A stretch of DNA of 64,000 nt, from the NCBI GenBank assembly GCA_025355105.1, contig JANYAE010000126.1, forward strand, positions 38,060-102,059, written 5' to 3'. The position numbers and the translations under genes were made by a program. The stretch is from Pseudomonadota bacterium (lineage in GTDB: Bacteria > Pseudomonadota > Gammaproteobacteria > Steroidobacterales > Steroidobacteraceae). The notes beneath the pieces were generated by a model. That model did no database searches, had not been told where the DNA came from, and saw only the letters and a list, made by a program, of their open reading frames with translations. Of the stretch, positions 8,449 through 16,888 are shown piece after piece. Position 1 is the stretch's first letter, and each line of letters opens with the position of its first letter.

Positions 8449-9553
8449 AGAGCTGCGTTTCGGTCAGGAAGGCGTCGTGGCCGTACGGCGAGTTGAGCTC
8501 GACATAGCCGGTGTCGATGCCCGCGGCGCGCAGTACCGAGGCGACGCGGCGTTGCTGCTCGACCGGGAACAAGAGGTCCTGCTCGACGCCGACCACCAGC
8601 GCCCGCTCGACCTTGAGGAAGGCCGCGGCGCGGGCCACGTCCGAGTCCGCGTGGGCGTGCACGACCGCGTCGCCGTCAGGCGTCGCGCCGTGCGCGCCGA
8701 AATCGAACAGGTCCATCGCGCGTGAGATCGTCCAGTACGCCCAGGGGTCAAACTGGCGCACGAACTTCTGCGCGACGTGCTCGAGCCAGCTCTCGACCTC
8801 GAATTCGGTCCCGGACGGATGGCCGGCGAAGGGCTCGCTCTGGTGGCGCGCGAAGCGCTTCTCGAGCAGCTCCGTGCCGACGTAGGAGAGGATGCCGATC
8901 TTGCGAGCCCAGCGCATCGCCTGCTCGACGCTCGCGCGGTCGGCGCCGCTGCGGAGCGCCGAGCCGACGATCTCGCGCTGCAGGCTGCGGGTCGCGATCG
9001 CCGATGCCGAGGCGGCCAGCGCTCCGGAAATCGACACCAGCGCGCGCGCCTTGCCGGGGAAGCACACGGCGTGCGCGAGCACCGTCATGCCGCCGAGCGC
9101 GGCGCCGATGACCGCAGCCAGCCGGTCGATGCCGAGCGCGTCGACCGCCGCCTGGCTGGCGCGGGCGATGTCCTCGACGCGCAGTTCCGGGAAGTCGGCG
9201 CCGTAGGCGCAGCCGGTGACCGGGTTCGGCGAGGCGGGTCCGGTTGAGCCGAAGCAGCTGCCGAGCGAGTTCACCGAGATCACGAAGAAGCGCTCGGTGT
9301 CGATCGCCCTGCCGGGGCCGATCATCGACTCCCACCAGCCGACCGACAGGTCGTCGGCGTGCGAGCGGGCGTGCGCCGAGGCGGACAGCCCGGTGAACAG
9401 CAGCACGGCGTTGTCCCGGCCGGGCGCGAGCCGGCCGTAGGTCTCGACGGCGACCTCTGCCTCGACCAGCGTGCCGCCGGCCTGCAGCCGGAACGGGCTC
9501 GGCAGCGGCAGCCGGCGGGCGGTCGACGGCGAATCAGGGGGAAAGGCGCTCAT
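8360..9553 (-). CDS. MetX-family homoserine/serine O-acyltransferase, nucleophile Ser replaced by Ala
   Basis: MetX proteins are alpha/beta-hydrolase-fold enzymes that acylate homoserine (methionine route) or, in some Xanthomonadales-like members, succinylate serine (cysteine route). The 397-aa product has [53 protein letters not shown], the Asp region [12 protein letters not shown] and the His region SPYGHDAFL. The nucleophile elbow, normally G-x-S-x-G-G, reads GAALGGM here: residue 152 is Ala (codon GCG, bases 9098-9100). The ATG at 9553 has GGAAG 8 bases upstream; 9589 is an upstream alternative. It diverges from a cysteine synthase gene, which favours a role in cysteine or methionine sulfhydrylation. 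Whether the protein is active is open. Confidence 0.82.
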   Translation of the reverse strand: MSAFPPDSPSTARRLPLPSPFRLQAGGTLVEAEVAVETYGRLAPGRDNAVLLFTGLSASAHARSHADDLSVGWWESMIGPGRAIDTERFFVISVNSLGSCFGSTGPASPNPVTGCAYGADFPELRVEDIARASQAAVDALGIDRLAAVIGAALGGMTVLAHAVCFPGKARALVSISGALAASASAIATRSLQREIVGSALRSGADRASVEQAMRWARKIGILSYVGTELLEKRFARHQSEPFAGHPSGTEFEVESWLEHVAQKFVRQFDPWAYWTISRAMDLFDFGAHGATPDGDAVVHAHADSDVARAAAFLKVERALVVGVEQDLLFPVEQQRRVASVLRAAGIDTGYVELNSPYGHDAFLTETQLFTPVLAGFLQDRGSATSHRSRRAPDSLSR

Positions 9554-9699
9554 GACCGGATCTTCCGCCCAACCGCCGCCCCCGGCCACCCCCCTCCAAG
9601 AACAGATCGTTATGGCGCAAGATCCACCCGGCCGAAGCTGCTGGGCGGGCGCCGGCCTACACTCTTCGGCCTCACGGACAGCTGCACGGACACCCCAAA

Positions 9700-10653
9700 A
9701 TGGCCCTCTATAACAGCATTCTCGAGACGATCGGCCGGACGCCGATCGTCCGCATCAATCGTCTCGCGCCGAAGCACGTGACGATGTATGCCAAGGTGGA
9801 GTACTTCAATCCGGGCGGCTCGGTGAAGGACCGGCTGGCGATCGGCATCATCGAGGATGCCGAGCGGCGCGGGCTGCTGAAGCCCGGCCAGACGATCGTC
9901 GAGGCCACCTCCGGCAACACCGGCATCGCGCTGGCGCTGGTGGCCGCCGCCAAGGGCTACCCGTTCGTCGCGGTGATGGTCGAGACCTTCTCGATCGAGC
10001 GCCGCAAGATCATGCGCGCCTTCGGCGCCAAGGTGATCCTGACGCCGGCGGCCGAGCGCGGAACCGGCATGGTCAAGAAGGCCAAGGAGCTGGCCGAGAA
10101 GAACGGCTGGTTCCTCGCGCGCCAGTTCGAGAACGAGGCCAATCCTGCCTACCACCGCCAGACCACCGGCCCGGAGATCCTGCTCGACTTCGCCGGCAAG
10201 CGGCTCGACTATTTCGTCTCGGGCTGGGGTACCGGCGGCACCATGACCGGCGCCGGCCAGGTGCTGAAGCGCGCCCGGCCGGACCTCAAGGTCATCGCGA
10301 CCGAGCCGGCCGGCGCGCGCCTGCTGGCCGGTGCCGAGTTCAAGCCGCACAAGATCCAGGGCTGGACGCCGGACTTCGTGCCGGCGGTGCTCGACCGCAC
10401 GGTCTTCGACGACAACGTCCCGGTCACCGACGAGGAGTCGATTGCGACCGCGCGGCTGCTCGCTCAGAAGGAAGGCCTGTTCGTCGGCATCTCCTCCGGC
10501 GGCACCTTCGCCGCCGCGCTCAAGGTCGCGGAGAAGGCGCCGGAAGGCAGCGTGATCCTCGCGGTGCTGCCGGATACCGGCGAGCGCTACCTGTCGACCG
10601 TACTGTTCGAGGGCGTGCCTGAGGGCTCGGACCCCGAGCCGGCGCTGCCGTAG
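9700..10653 (+). CDS. Cysteine synthase family PLP enzyme (CysK/CysM type)
   Basis: A PLP-dependent beta-replacement enzyme expected to convert an O-acyl-L-serine and sulfide into L-cysteine. The 317-aa length fits CysK/CysM. The PLP lysine lies in FNPGGSVKDRL (about residue 44), the substrate loop is EATSGNTGIAL, the PLP phosphate site is GWGTGGTMTG, and FVGISSGGTFAA and LAVLPDTGERYLST complete the pattern. The gene diverges from a MetX-like acyltransferase 146 bases away. This pairing is consistent with an O-succinylserine or O-acetylserine sulfhydrylase; which acyl-serine is used cannot be read from sequence. A strong hairpin follows the stop. Confidence 0.9.
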   Translation: MALYNSILETIGRTPIVRINRLAPKHVTMYAKVEYFNPGGSVKDRLAIGIIEDAERRGLLKPGQTIVEATSGNTGIALALVAAAKGYPFVAVMVETFSIERRKIMRAFGAKVILTPAAERGTGMVKKAKELAEKNGWFLARQFENEANPAYHRQTTGPEILLDFAGKRLDYFVSGWGTGGTMTGAGQVLKRARPDLKVIATEPAGARLLAGAEFKPHKIQGWTPDFVPAVLDRTVFDDNVPVTDEESIATARLLAQKEGLFVGISSGGTFAAALKVAEKAPEGSVILAVLPDTGERYLSTVLFEGVPEGSDPEPALP

Positions 10654-10670
10654 CGCGCGCCGCCGGCGGA

Positions 10671-10698
10671 CGACGCGCCGCTGGCCAGCGGCGCGTCG
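10671..10698 (+). terminator. 12-bp GC hairpin after the cysteine synthase gene
   Basis: CGACGCGCCGCT pairs perfectly with AGCGGCGCGTCG around a GGCC loop, 18 bases after the stop codon. No U-run follows, so it could be a GC-type terminator or an mRNA-stabilising stem. Confidence 0.5.
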
Positions 10699-10776
10699 CC
10701 ACGGCCAAATACCCACCCGGTCAGGTCGGCGCGCTGGCGCCCGGCCAGCGATGCCGGTGCCGGCAGGTGAGGGTTC

Positions 10777-11145
10777 GTGAAGCTGCGCTACGACTGCTCG
10801 AAGTGTCCGGGCTACTGCTGCTCGTACGACCGCATCCCGATCAGCGATTTTGACATCGCCCGGCTCGGCAAGCACTTCGGCGTCCCGGCGGCGACGGCAC
10901 GCGAGCGCTACACCTACGCTAAGACGCACGACGGCGTCGAGGAGCGGCTGCTGCGCCATCACCGCGACCACGTCTACCCGTCGGTCTGCCAATTCTTCGA
11001 TCGCGAGCAGCGCCGCTGCACGGTGTATGCGGCGCGACCGAACGTCTGCCGCCGCTACCCCTCAGGCCCGCGCTGCGGCTACTACGAGTTCCTGAGCTTC
11101 GAGCGCGAGCAGCAGGGCGACGACGAGTTCGTGCCGCTCAGCTGA
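10777..11145 (+). CDS. YkgJ-family cysteine cluster protein
   Basis: A 122-aa protein with the eight-Cys arrangement of the YkgJ/CxxCxxCC (UPF0153) family: CSKCPGYCC near the N-terminus, then single Cys in SVCQFF, RRCTVY, NVCRRYP and PRCGYY. The family is thought to bind zinc or an Fe-S cluster; its function is not established. The start codon is GTG with GGTGAGGG closely upstream. It lies 123 bases after the cysteine synthase gene, separated by a hairpin, and converges with the band-7 gene. Confidence 0.85.
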   Translation: MKLRYDCSKCPGYCCSYDRIPISDFDIARLGKHFGVPAATARERYTYAKTHDGVEERLLRHHRDHVYPSVCQFFDREQRRCTVYAARPNVCRRYPSGPRCGYYEFLSFEREQQGDDEFVPLS

Positions 11146-11161
11146 GGCGTCAGGCGGCGCC

Positions 11162-12043
11162 TCAGGCCGGCGCGTGGCGGTCGCCGAGCTGGATCACCGG
11201 TTGCGCCGGGCTCTCCGACAGCAGCACCGTCATCATGTTGATGACCAGCGTCGCGCGCTCCGCCGGCGCCAGTGCGCCGATGTGGTCGGACTCCATGCGC
11301 GCCAGCGCGCCGGAGATCATGCCGAGCGCACCCTCGACCATGCGCTCGCGCGCATGCACGATCGCCTCGGCCTGCTGCCGGCGCAGCATCACGTGGGCGA
11401 TCTCCGCGGCGTAGGCGAGGTGGGTGATGCGCGCGTCGTCGATCTCGACGCCGGCCACCGCCAGGTGCTGGCGCAGCGTCGCCGTCAGCAGCTTGGAGAT
11501 GTCGCCGAAGTGGCTCCTCAGGCTGACCTCGCCCGGCGCCTGCGATTCGTACGGGTGGCTGCCGGCGACCTCGCGCAACGCCATCTCGCTCTGGATCTGC
11601 GTGTAGCTCTCGAAGCTGTCGACGTCGAAGACCGCCTGGCCGGTGTCGTGCACGTACCAGGTGATCACCGCCGCGATCTCGATCGGATTGCCGCGCTGGT
11701 CGTTGACCTTGAGGGTCGGCGTCGCGAAGTTGCGCACCCGCAGCGACACCTTGCGGCGCACGTAGAACGGGTTGACGAAAAAGAAGCCGTCCTTGCGCAC
11801 CGTGCCGGCGTACTTGCCGAAGAACACCAGCACGGCGGCCTGGTTCGGCTCGAGCGTGAACAGGCCCCTCAGCAGCACGAAGGTGAGCGCGACGCCGATC
11901 ACCGCCGGTGGCTCGCCGCGCACGACCAGCAGGAAGCCGCCGCCACCGAGCAGCAGGGCGAGCAGCAGACCGACCCAGCCACTGGTCGGGTGCTCGCGAG
12001 GGCGCTCCTCGGTGGGCTGGTGGCGTCGCTCGGGGTAGTTCAT
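11162..12043 (-). CDS. SPFH/band-7 domain membrane protein
   Basis: The 293-aa product begins with a polar N-terminus and two close hydrophobic segments (about residues 22-60; VGLLLALLLGGGGFLLVV), then an SPFH/prohibitin domain: TLEPNQAAVLVFFGKYAGTV, FFFVNPFYVRRKVSLRVRNF and VITWYVHDTGQAVFDV. A helical C-terminal part follows (YAAEIAHVMLRRQQAEAIVHA), typical of stomatin-like oligomers. Such proteins scaffold membrane microdomains. The start is 26 bases downstream of the DUF971 gene stop, on the same strand, so co-transcription is likely. Confidence 0.87.
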   Translation of the reverse strand: MNYPERRHQPTEERPREHPTSGWVGLLLALLLGGGGFLLVVRGEPPAVIGVALTFVLLRGLFTLEPNQAAVLVFFGKYAGTVRKDGFFFVNPFYVRRKVSLRVRNFATPTLKVNDQRGNPIEIAAVITWYVHDTGQAVFDVDSFESYTQIQSEMALREVAGSHPYESQAPGEVSLRSHFGDISKLLTATLRQHLAVAGVEIDDARITHLAYAAEIAHVMLRRQQAEAIVHARERMVEGALGMISGALARMESDHIGALAPAERATLVINMMTVLLSESPAQPVIQLGDRHAPA

Positions 12044-12069
12044 CGTCGTTCTCCGGGCAGCACGGCGGT

Positions 12070-12465
12070 TCAGCCCGGCAGCCAGGGCTTGCGGACGTAG
12101 CCGATGCCGTCGAGCCGCTCGAGGTAGCGCGCCCACTTCTCGTCGAAGCGTGCGCCGAGTTCGCGCAGGTACTTCCAGGTGTAAAGGCCGGTATCGTGGC
12201 CGTCGTCGAACACCAGGCGCACCGCGTAGTGGCCGACCGGGTCGATGCGCACCACCGCCACCTGCTCCTTGGCGATCTGCAGCACGTCCTGGCCAGGGCC
12301 ATGCCCCTGCACCTCGGCCGACGGCGAATGCGCTCTGAGGTACTCGAAGCTGAGGGCATAGCGGGCGCCGTCGGCGAAGGCCACCTCGACGACCCGCGAG
12401 CGGCGCCGCAGGCGGATTTCGGTCGGCGGGTTGTCGCCAGATGGCGTCAGTTGCGACGAGGACAT
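12070..12465 (-). CDS. DUF971 (gamma-butyrobetaine hydroxylase-like N-terminal domain) protein
   Basis: A 131-aa single-domain protein. The core (TEIRLRRRSRVVEVAFADG, LSFEYLRAHSPSAEVQGHG, VGHYAVRLVFDDGHDTGLY, WKYLRELG) matches the DUF971 domain also found at the N-terminus of gamma-butyrobetaine hydroxylases; the stand-alone form has no settled function, though links to Fe-S metabolism have been proposed for the family. In many gammaproteobacteria this gene sits directly downstream of hslU. Here an outer membrane protein gene separates it from the hslU remnant. The ATG at 12465 is the only sensible start. Confidence 0.88.
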   Translation of the reverse strand: MSSSQLTPSGDNPPTEIRLRRRSRVVEVAFADGARYALSFEYLRAHSPSAEVQGHGPGQDVLQIAKEQVAVVRIDPVGHYAVRLVFDDGHDTGLYTWKYLRELGARFDEKWARYLERLDGIGYVRKPWLPG

Positions 12466-12558
12466 GGATTTGTGGTCTGGCGCGCGACAAGCGGGGTGCG
12501 GGATCGGCAAAATACTACCACTCGCGGCCGCGACGGCCTTAGGTTCGAGGCGCTCCCT

Positions 12559-13548
12559 ATGACGATCCGCACGCTGCTTCCCGCCCTCCTCGCGGCGCTC
12601 CTCCTGCTCGCGCAGGTGCCGGCGGCCGTCGCCGCGGCCGACGACCCGGACGAGGACGAGGCCGAAGAGAAGGTCGACGCGCCCTGGTCGCTGGCGCTCG
12701 GCACGCAGGTTGACCAATTGAGTACGCGCGGCTTCACCGGCGAGCTCGGCCGCGAACTGACGCCGAACACGGCGCTGCGCCTCGCCGCCGATTCCACCGC
12801 CTACGATTCGACCAACCAGGCCGGCTTCAAGTCGAACGGCGTCGAACTCGGCGCGACGCACGACTTCGAGCGCTTTGCGATCCAGGGCGCGATCGCCCGC
12901 TGGCAGGACACCGACCTGGTCACGGCCAAGGAGCTCAAGCTCGACGGCGACTTCCGCTTCGAGCCGTGGTCGGTGGGTCTCAGGGCCGGCTACCGGCGCT
13001 CGACCTTCGATCCCTTCCACACCCCGGTCAGCGTCACGCTCAAGGACGGCACGGTGGTCGACGCCAACACCACCTCGCGCTGCAAGCTGAACAACACCGC
13101 GCTCGGCCTCGATGGCCGCTTCGAGGGCGACGTCTGGGGCGCGTACGCGACGCTGATGGAGTACCAGTACCAGGACGCGAAGTGCAGCGTGACGGCGCGC
13201 GGCAAGAACGCGCTGTCGCGCGCCGACCGGCTGCAGCTGCGCGACCTCAGCGCCGGCATTCTCGACCGGCTGTCGGTGGTGGCGACGCGCCGCATCGGCC
13301 GCCAGGAGACGCTGCTCGACTCGAGCCTCGACACCGGCGTCAGCTGGAAGCACGATGACCTGACCGTCAGCCTCGACTACTCGCACCAGAAGGATTTTTT
13401 CATCGGTGCGGCCTCGAACACCTACTCGGTGACCGGCACCGCCGATCTCGGCGACCACACCGGCGTCGACTGCACGCTCGGGGTGACGCGCGGCGGCGGC
13501 GTGACCAGTGGTGGCTTCGTCGGCTTCGCGCTACGCGCGAAGTTCTAG
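12559..13548 (+). CDS. Putative outer membrane beta-barrel protein
   Basis: I do not recognise a named family with confidence. The 329-aa product has a clear signal peptide (about 1-27), a short acidic segment ([10 protein letters not shown]), and then alternating amphipathic strands rich in aromatic residues ([52 protein letters not shown]). It ends in Phe (FALRAKF), the usual C-terminal signature of BAM-inserted barrels. About 14-16 strands are plausible. Two Cys flank a polar loop (about residues 176-212). The gene is inserted, in opposite orientation, between DUF971 and the hslU remnant, and its stop lies 8 bases from the hslU remnant's last conserved codon. Confidence 0.7.
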   Translation: MTIRTLLPALLAALLLLAQVPAAVAAADDPDEDEAEEKVDAPWSLALGTQVDQLSTRGFTGELGRELTPNTALRLAADSTAYDSTNQAGFKSNGVELGATHDFERFAIQGAIARWQDTDLVTAKELKLDGDFRFEPWSVGLRAGYRRSTFDPFHTPVSVTLKDGTVVDANTTSRCKLNNTALGLDGRFEGDVWGAYATLMEYQYQDAKCSVTARGKNALSRADRLQLRDLSAGILDRLSVVATRRIGRQETLLDSSLDTGVSWKHDDLTVSLDYSHQKDFFIGAASNTYSVTGTADLGDHTGVDCTLGVTRGGGVTSGGFVGFALRAKF

Positions 13549-13555
13549 CGCCCGA

Positions 13556-13878
13556 CAGGATGTAGCGCGACAGGTCCTCGTCGCGCGCCAGCACGCCGAG
13601 CGTGCGCTCGACGTAGTCGGCGTCGACGCGCACGCGGCTGCCGCCGCGATCGACGGCCTCGAAGGACACGCCGTCGAGCAGCCCTCCATCACCGTGTGCA
13701 GGCGCCGCGTGCCGATGTTCTCGGTCTTCTGGTTGACCTCGAAGGCGACCTCGGCCAGGCGCCGCACGCCCTCGGGCAAGAACTCGACCTCGACCCCTTC
13801 GGTCGCGAGCAGCGCCTGGTACTGCCGGCACAGCGACGCGTCCGGCTCGGTCAGGACGCGGACGAAGTAGCCGGCCAT
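13556..13878 (-). pseudogene. hslU: hslU C-terminal remnant (frameshifted)
   Basis: This is the last roughly 108 codons of the HslU ATPase, the unfoldase of the HslUV protease. One frame gives [40 protein letters not shown] and [18 protein letters not shown]. The match then jumps frame to [29 protein letters not shown] and EDLSRYIL. The jump is explained by loss of a single base in an expected Arg codon (GAG-CGG-CTG-CTC reads GAG-GG-CTG-CTC) near base 13684. The normal stop after YIL is absent. The Walker A/B domain and everything upstream are missing, so no working ATPase can be made. Confidence 0.88.
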
Positions 13879-13880
13879 AT

Positions 13881-14239
13881 GAGTCGCCGTTGCCGGAGAT
13901 GATCAGCGAGCGCTTCGCGTCGGTGACGCACAGCAGCGCCTCGAGTCGCCGCAGGCTGCGGTCGGTGCGTCAGTCCTTGGCGAGCTCGACCGCCGCGCGG
14001 GCCAGGTTGCCGTAGTTCTCGAGTTTGCCCTCGAAGCGCTCGAACAGCGTGAAGGCGTCGGCGGTGCCGCCGGCGAAGCCGGCCAGCACCTTGCCATCGT
14101 GCAGCCGCCGCACCTTGCGCGCGTTGCCCTTCATCACGGTGCTGCCGAGCGTGACCTGGCCGTCGCCGCCCATCGCGACGATGCCGCCGCGGCGCACGGC
14201 CTAGATGGTCGTGCCGTGCGCGTCGAAATGGCCGCTCAT
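13881..14239 (-). pseudogene. hslV: hslV remnant with two in-frame stop codons and missing 3' end
   Basis: HslV is the threonine-protease subunit of HslUV. The remnant reads MSGHFDAHGTTI-stop-AVRRGG, then [54 protein letters not shown] and [20 protein letters not shown], ending at LIISGNGD. The first stop is TAG (14201-14203) at an expected Leu. The second is TGA (13970-13972) where family members have Trp (TGG to TGA). After about 118 of about 180 codons the homology ends and passes into the hslU tail, implying a deletion that removed the end of hslV and most of hslU. It lies next to xerC, the ancestral position. Confidence 0.9.
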
Positions 14240-14288
14240 GCTGCTCCTCGTGGCGGTGGCAGTGGCGCAGGCACCCCGCGTGCCGCGC

Positions 14289-15269
14289 TCAACGCGTGCG
14301 GCGGCGCGCGCGCGGATGCGCCTCGTCGTAGATGCGCGCGAGGTGCTGGAAATCAAGATGCGTGTAGACCTGGGTCGTGGAGATGTTGGCGTGCCCGAGC
14401 AATTCCTGGACGCCGCGCAGGTCGTGGCTCGATTCGAGCAGGTGGGTCGCGAAGGAGTGCCGGAACAGGTGCGGGTGCACCTTGACGTCGAGCCCGTGGC
14501 GGCGCGCCCAGGCATCCACCCGCAGCTGCACCGCCCGCACGCCGAGTCGCCCGCCGTTGCGGCCGACGAACATAGCCCGCGCATCGACGGCGGCCAGCGC
14601 CGGACGCTCCCGCAACCAGCCGCGCAGCGCCGTCACGGCCTGCTTGCCGACCGGCACGATCCGCGTCTTGCCGCCCTTGCCGAGCACGCGCACGGTGCGG
14701 TCGGCGAGGTCGACGTCCGCCAGGTCGAGGCCGACGAGCTCCGCGAGCCTGAGGCCGCTTGAGTAGAAGAGCTCGAGCATCGCCCGGTCACGGGCGTCGA
14801 GACCGGCGAACTCCGGGCGTGCGGCTACCGGCGCGTCGAGCAGACGTGTCATGCGGTCAACGTCGAGCGCCTGCGGCAGGCGCTTGGCGCCCTTCGGCGC
14901 CCGGACCTCGATCGCCGGGCTGCGCTTCAGGATGCCCTCGCGGATCAGGTAGCCGAAGAAGGTCCGAAGCGCCGACAGCCGCCGCTGGATCGAGCGCGGT
15001 GCGAGCCCGCCGCGGTGCTCAGCGGCGGCGAAGTTGCGCAGGTGCTGCTCATCGAGCGCGCTCCAGCTCGTGAGCCGCGACCTGGCGCACCAGGCGACGA
15101 ACGCCGCCAGGTCGCGCCGGTAGGCGGCACCGGTGTGGCGGCTGAGGCGCCGCTCGTTGCGCAGGCTGCCGAGGAAGCCGTCGATCAGCGCCAGCTCCGC
15201 GGCCGACCAGCCCGCCGCCGCGGGATCGGCCGGCGGCGCGGCTTCAGCTGGTGCGTTCCGGCGTGCCAT
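14289..15269 (-). CDS. xerC: Tyrosine recombinase XerC
   Basis: Resolves chromosome dimers at dif together with XerD. The 326-aa product has an N-terminal SAM-like DNA-binding domain (about 20-115; LSRHTGAAYRRDLAAFVAWC) and a catalytic domain with all expected residues: Arg in SSGLRLAELVGLDL, Lys in LGKGGKTRIVPVGK, H-x-x-R in HPHLFRHSFATHLL, His in LGHANISTTQ and the nucleophile Tyr in VYTHLD. I use ATG 15269; a TTG lies one codon earlier. It overlaps the DUF484 gene by 26 bases, as in the conserved dapF-DUF484-xerC cluster. Confidence 0.95.
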   Translation of the reverse strand: MARRNAPAEAAPPADPAAAGWSAAELALIDGFLGSLRNERRLSRHTGAAYRRDLAAFVAWCARSRLTSWSALDEQHLRNFAAAEHRGGLAPRSIQRRLSALRTFFGYLIREGILKRSPAIEVRAPKGAKRLPQALDVDRMTRLLDAPVAARPEFAGLDARDRAMLELFYSSGLRLAELVGLDLADVDLADRTVRVLGKGGKTRIVPVGKQAVTALRGWLRERPALAAVDARAMFVGRNGGRLGVRAVQLRVDAWARRHGLDVKVHPHLFRHSFATHLLESSHDLRGVQELLGHANISTTQVYTHLDFQHLARIYDEAHPRARRRTR

Positions 15270-15978
15270 CAAGTGCGATTGCGATGAGCTCGCCGATCCG
15301 CCCCAGGAACTCGGTGCTCATCGTCGGATTGAAATGGTCGGCGTCAGGCGAGGCGATCGCCAGCAGTCCCTGCGCGCCGCCCGGGCCGAGCGGCACGAGC
15401 GCGACCGAGCCGATCGCGATGTCGGCCGACGGGAACAGGTAGTCGCGCTGCGAATCGCGCATCCGCCCGCAGCGCGGCTTGCCCGAGCTGAACAGCGTGT
15501 CGAAGGTCTTGAGTCCCGGGTCGTCGGCCGCCACGACGCGCAGGCAGCGCGCGTCGACGTCGGCCAGCGCCGGCTCGCGGCGCGTCAGTACCAGCACGAA
15601 CTCGCGAGCGCCGAAGTCCTCGCGCAGGCTGGACTCGATCGAGGCGAGGCGCAGTCGCGCGTCGCGCGCGTGCACCAGCCGGCAGGCGAGGCGGTGAATC
15701 TTCTCGGCCAGCGCGTCATTGGCGTGGCCGTTGTCGACCAGCGTCTTGAGCCGCAGCTCGGACTCGCGCACGCGCTCGCGCAGCACGTCAACCTGGCGTT
15801 CGACCAGCGACACGGTGGTGCCGTCGCCGCGCACGTGTGGCAGGCGCAGGCCGGCCAGCACCGCGGCGTGCCGCTCGAAGAAGTCGGGATGCTGCGCGAG
15901 GAACGTGGCCACCAGCGCCTCGTCCGGCGCCGCGCGCGGCGGCTTCTTGGCGTCGACCTTCACCTGCGGGTTCGTCAT
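15244..15978 (-). CDS. DUF484 family protein
   Basis: A 244-aa protein of the DUF484 (GAF-like) family, consistently found between dapF and xerC in gammaproteobacteria. An N-terminal segment (VATFLAQHPDFFERHAAVLA) and a coiled-coil stretch (about 60-100; LVERQVDVLRERVRESELRL) precede a GAF-like domain ending in LGRIGELIAIAL. Function is unknown. The ATG overlaps the dapF stop in ATGA, and the 3' end overlaps xerC, so the three genes are translationally coupled. Confidence 0.88.
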   Translation of the reverse strand: MTNPQVKVDAKKPPRAAPDEALVATFLAQHPDFFERHAAVLAGLRLPHVRGDGTTVSLVERQVDVLRERVRESELRLKTLVDNGHANDALAEKIHRLACRLVHARDARLRLASIESSLREDFGAREFVLVLTRREPALADVDARCLRVVAADDPGLKTFDTLFSSGKPRCGRMRDSQRDYLFPSADIAIGSVALVPLGPGGAQGLLAIASPDADHFNPTMSTEFLGRIGELIAIALDGTPERTS

Positions 15979-16805
15979 ATGTCGATGTGTCCTTCGAAGA
16001 CCGTTGCTGTGGGTCCAGTCAGCCAGATCAGCGCGCCGTCGCCCTGCCATTCGACGCCGAGCCGGCCGCCCGGCACGTCAACGTCGACCTCCGCGTCGAG
16101 CCAGCCGCGGCGGTGTCCGACCGCCACCGCAGCGCAGGCGCCGGTGCCGCAGGCGCTGGTCTCGCCGACGCCGCGCTCGAACACCCGCAGGCGCACGTGG
16201 CGACGGTTGACGACCTCGACGAACTCCACGTTGGTGCGGCGCGGGAACCGCCGGTGATTTTCTACCTGAGGACCGAGCCTGTCCACCGGCGCGTCGGCGA
16301 CCGAGGTGACGCGCAGCACCGCGTGCGGGTTGCCGATCGACACCGCGCTGATCTCGAGTGTCTGCTCACCGACGGCCAGCGCGTAGGCAGGCGCCGCGAC
16401 GGGGGCCTCGAACGGCAGCGCCGACGGCGTGAAGTCCGGAACGCCCATTGCGACCGACACGAGGCCGTCGTCGCGCACACGCGCACGCACCGCTCCTGCC
16501 GGGCTATCGAGCAGCAGCTCGCCGGGGCCGCGGCCGAGGCGCCGGGCGACGAGTGCGGCGACGCAGCGCGCGCCATTGCCGCATTGCTCGACCTCGCCGC
16601 CGTCGGCGTTGAAGATGCGGTAGTAGCAGGCCGTATCGGCGCGCTGCGGCGGCTCGATCACCAGCGCCTGGTCGAAGCCAATGCCGGTACGGCGGTCGGC
16701 GAGCGCGCGCCACTGCGCCGGCTCCGGCAGCGGCCGGCCGCCGCCGGCGTCGACGACGACGAAGTCGTTGCCGAGGCCGTGCATCTTGGTGAAGTCGAGG
16801 TGCAT
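15975..16805 (-). CDS. dapF: Diaminopimelate epimerase
   Basis: Converts LL- to meso-diaminopimelate for lysine and peptidoglycan. The 276-aa product starts MHLDFTKMHGLGNDFVVVD. The two catalytic Cys lie in VEQCGNGARCVAAL and GVGETSACGTGACAA. AVSIGNPHAVL and GRLGVEWQGDGALIWLTGP complete the fold. The ATG at 16805 matches the family start exactly; longer forms up to 16877 lack support. First gene of dapF-DUF484-xerC-(hslV-hslU remnants). Confidence 0.96.
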   Translation of the reverse strand: MHLDFTKMHGLGNDFVVVDAGGGRPLPEPAQWRALADRRTGIGFDQALVIEPPQRADTACYYRIFNADGGEVEQCGNGARCVAALVARRLGRGPGELLLDSPAGAVRARVRDDGLVSVAMGVPDFTPSALPFEAPVAAPAYALAVGEQTLEISAVSIGNPHAVLRVTSVADAPVDRLGPQVENHRRFPRRTNVEFVEVVNRRHVRLRVFERGVGETSACGTGACAAVAVGHRRGWLDAEVDVDVPGGRLGVEWQGDGALIWLTGPTATVFEGHIDI

Positions 16806-16888
16806 GGCCGGGATCATAGCGCGCGTCGCTGGCGCGGTTATCATGGGTCGCTGCGCCGCCCACCTTCCCACGACCACCGAGTGTGCCC

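Noticed and set aside
9554..9699. A SAM or other riboswitch in the gap between the metX-like and cysteine synthase genes
   Set aside because: The 146-base divergent gap has no recognisable aptamer core or pairing, and it must hold two promoters.
13400..13831. A 143-codon minus-strand frame over the OMP end and hslU tail as a real gene
   Set aside because: Its only meaningful part is the frameshifted hslU C-terminus; the remainder is antisense to the outer membrane protein gene.
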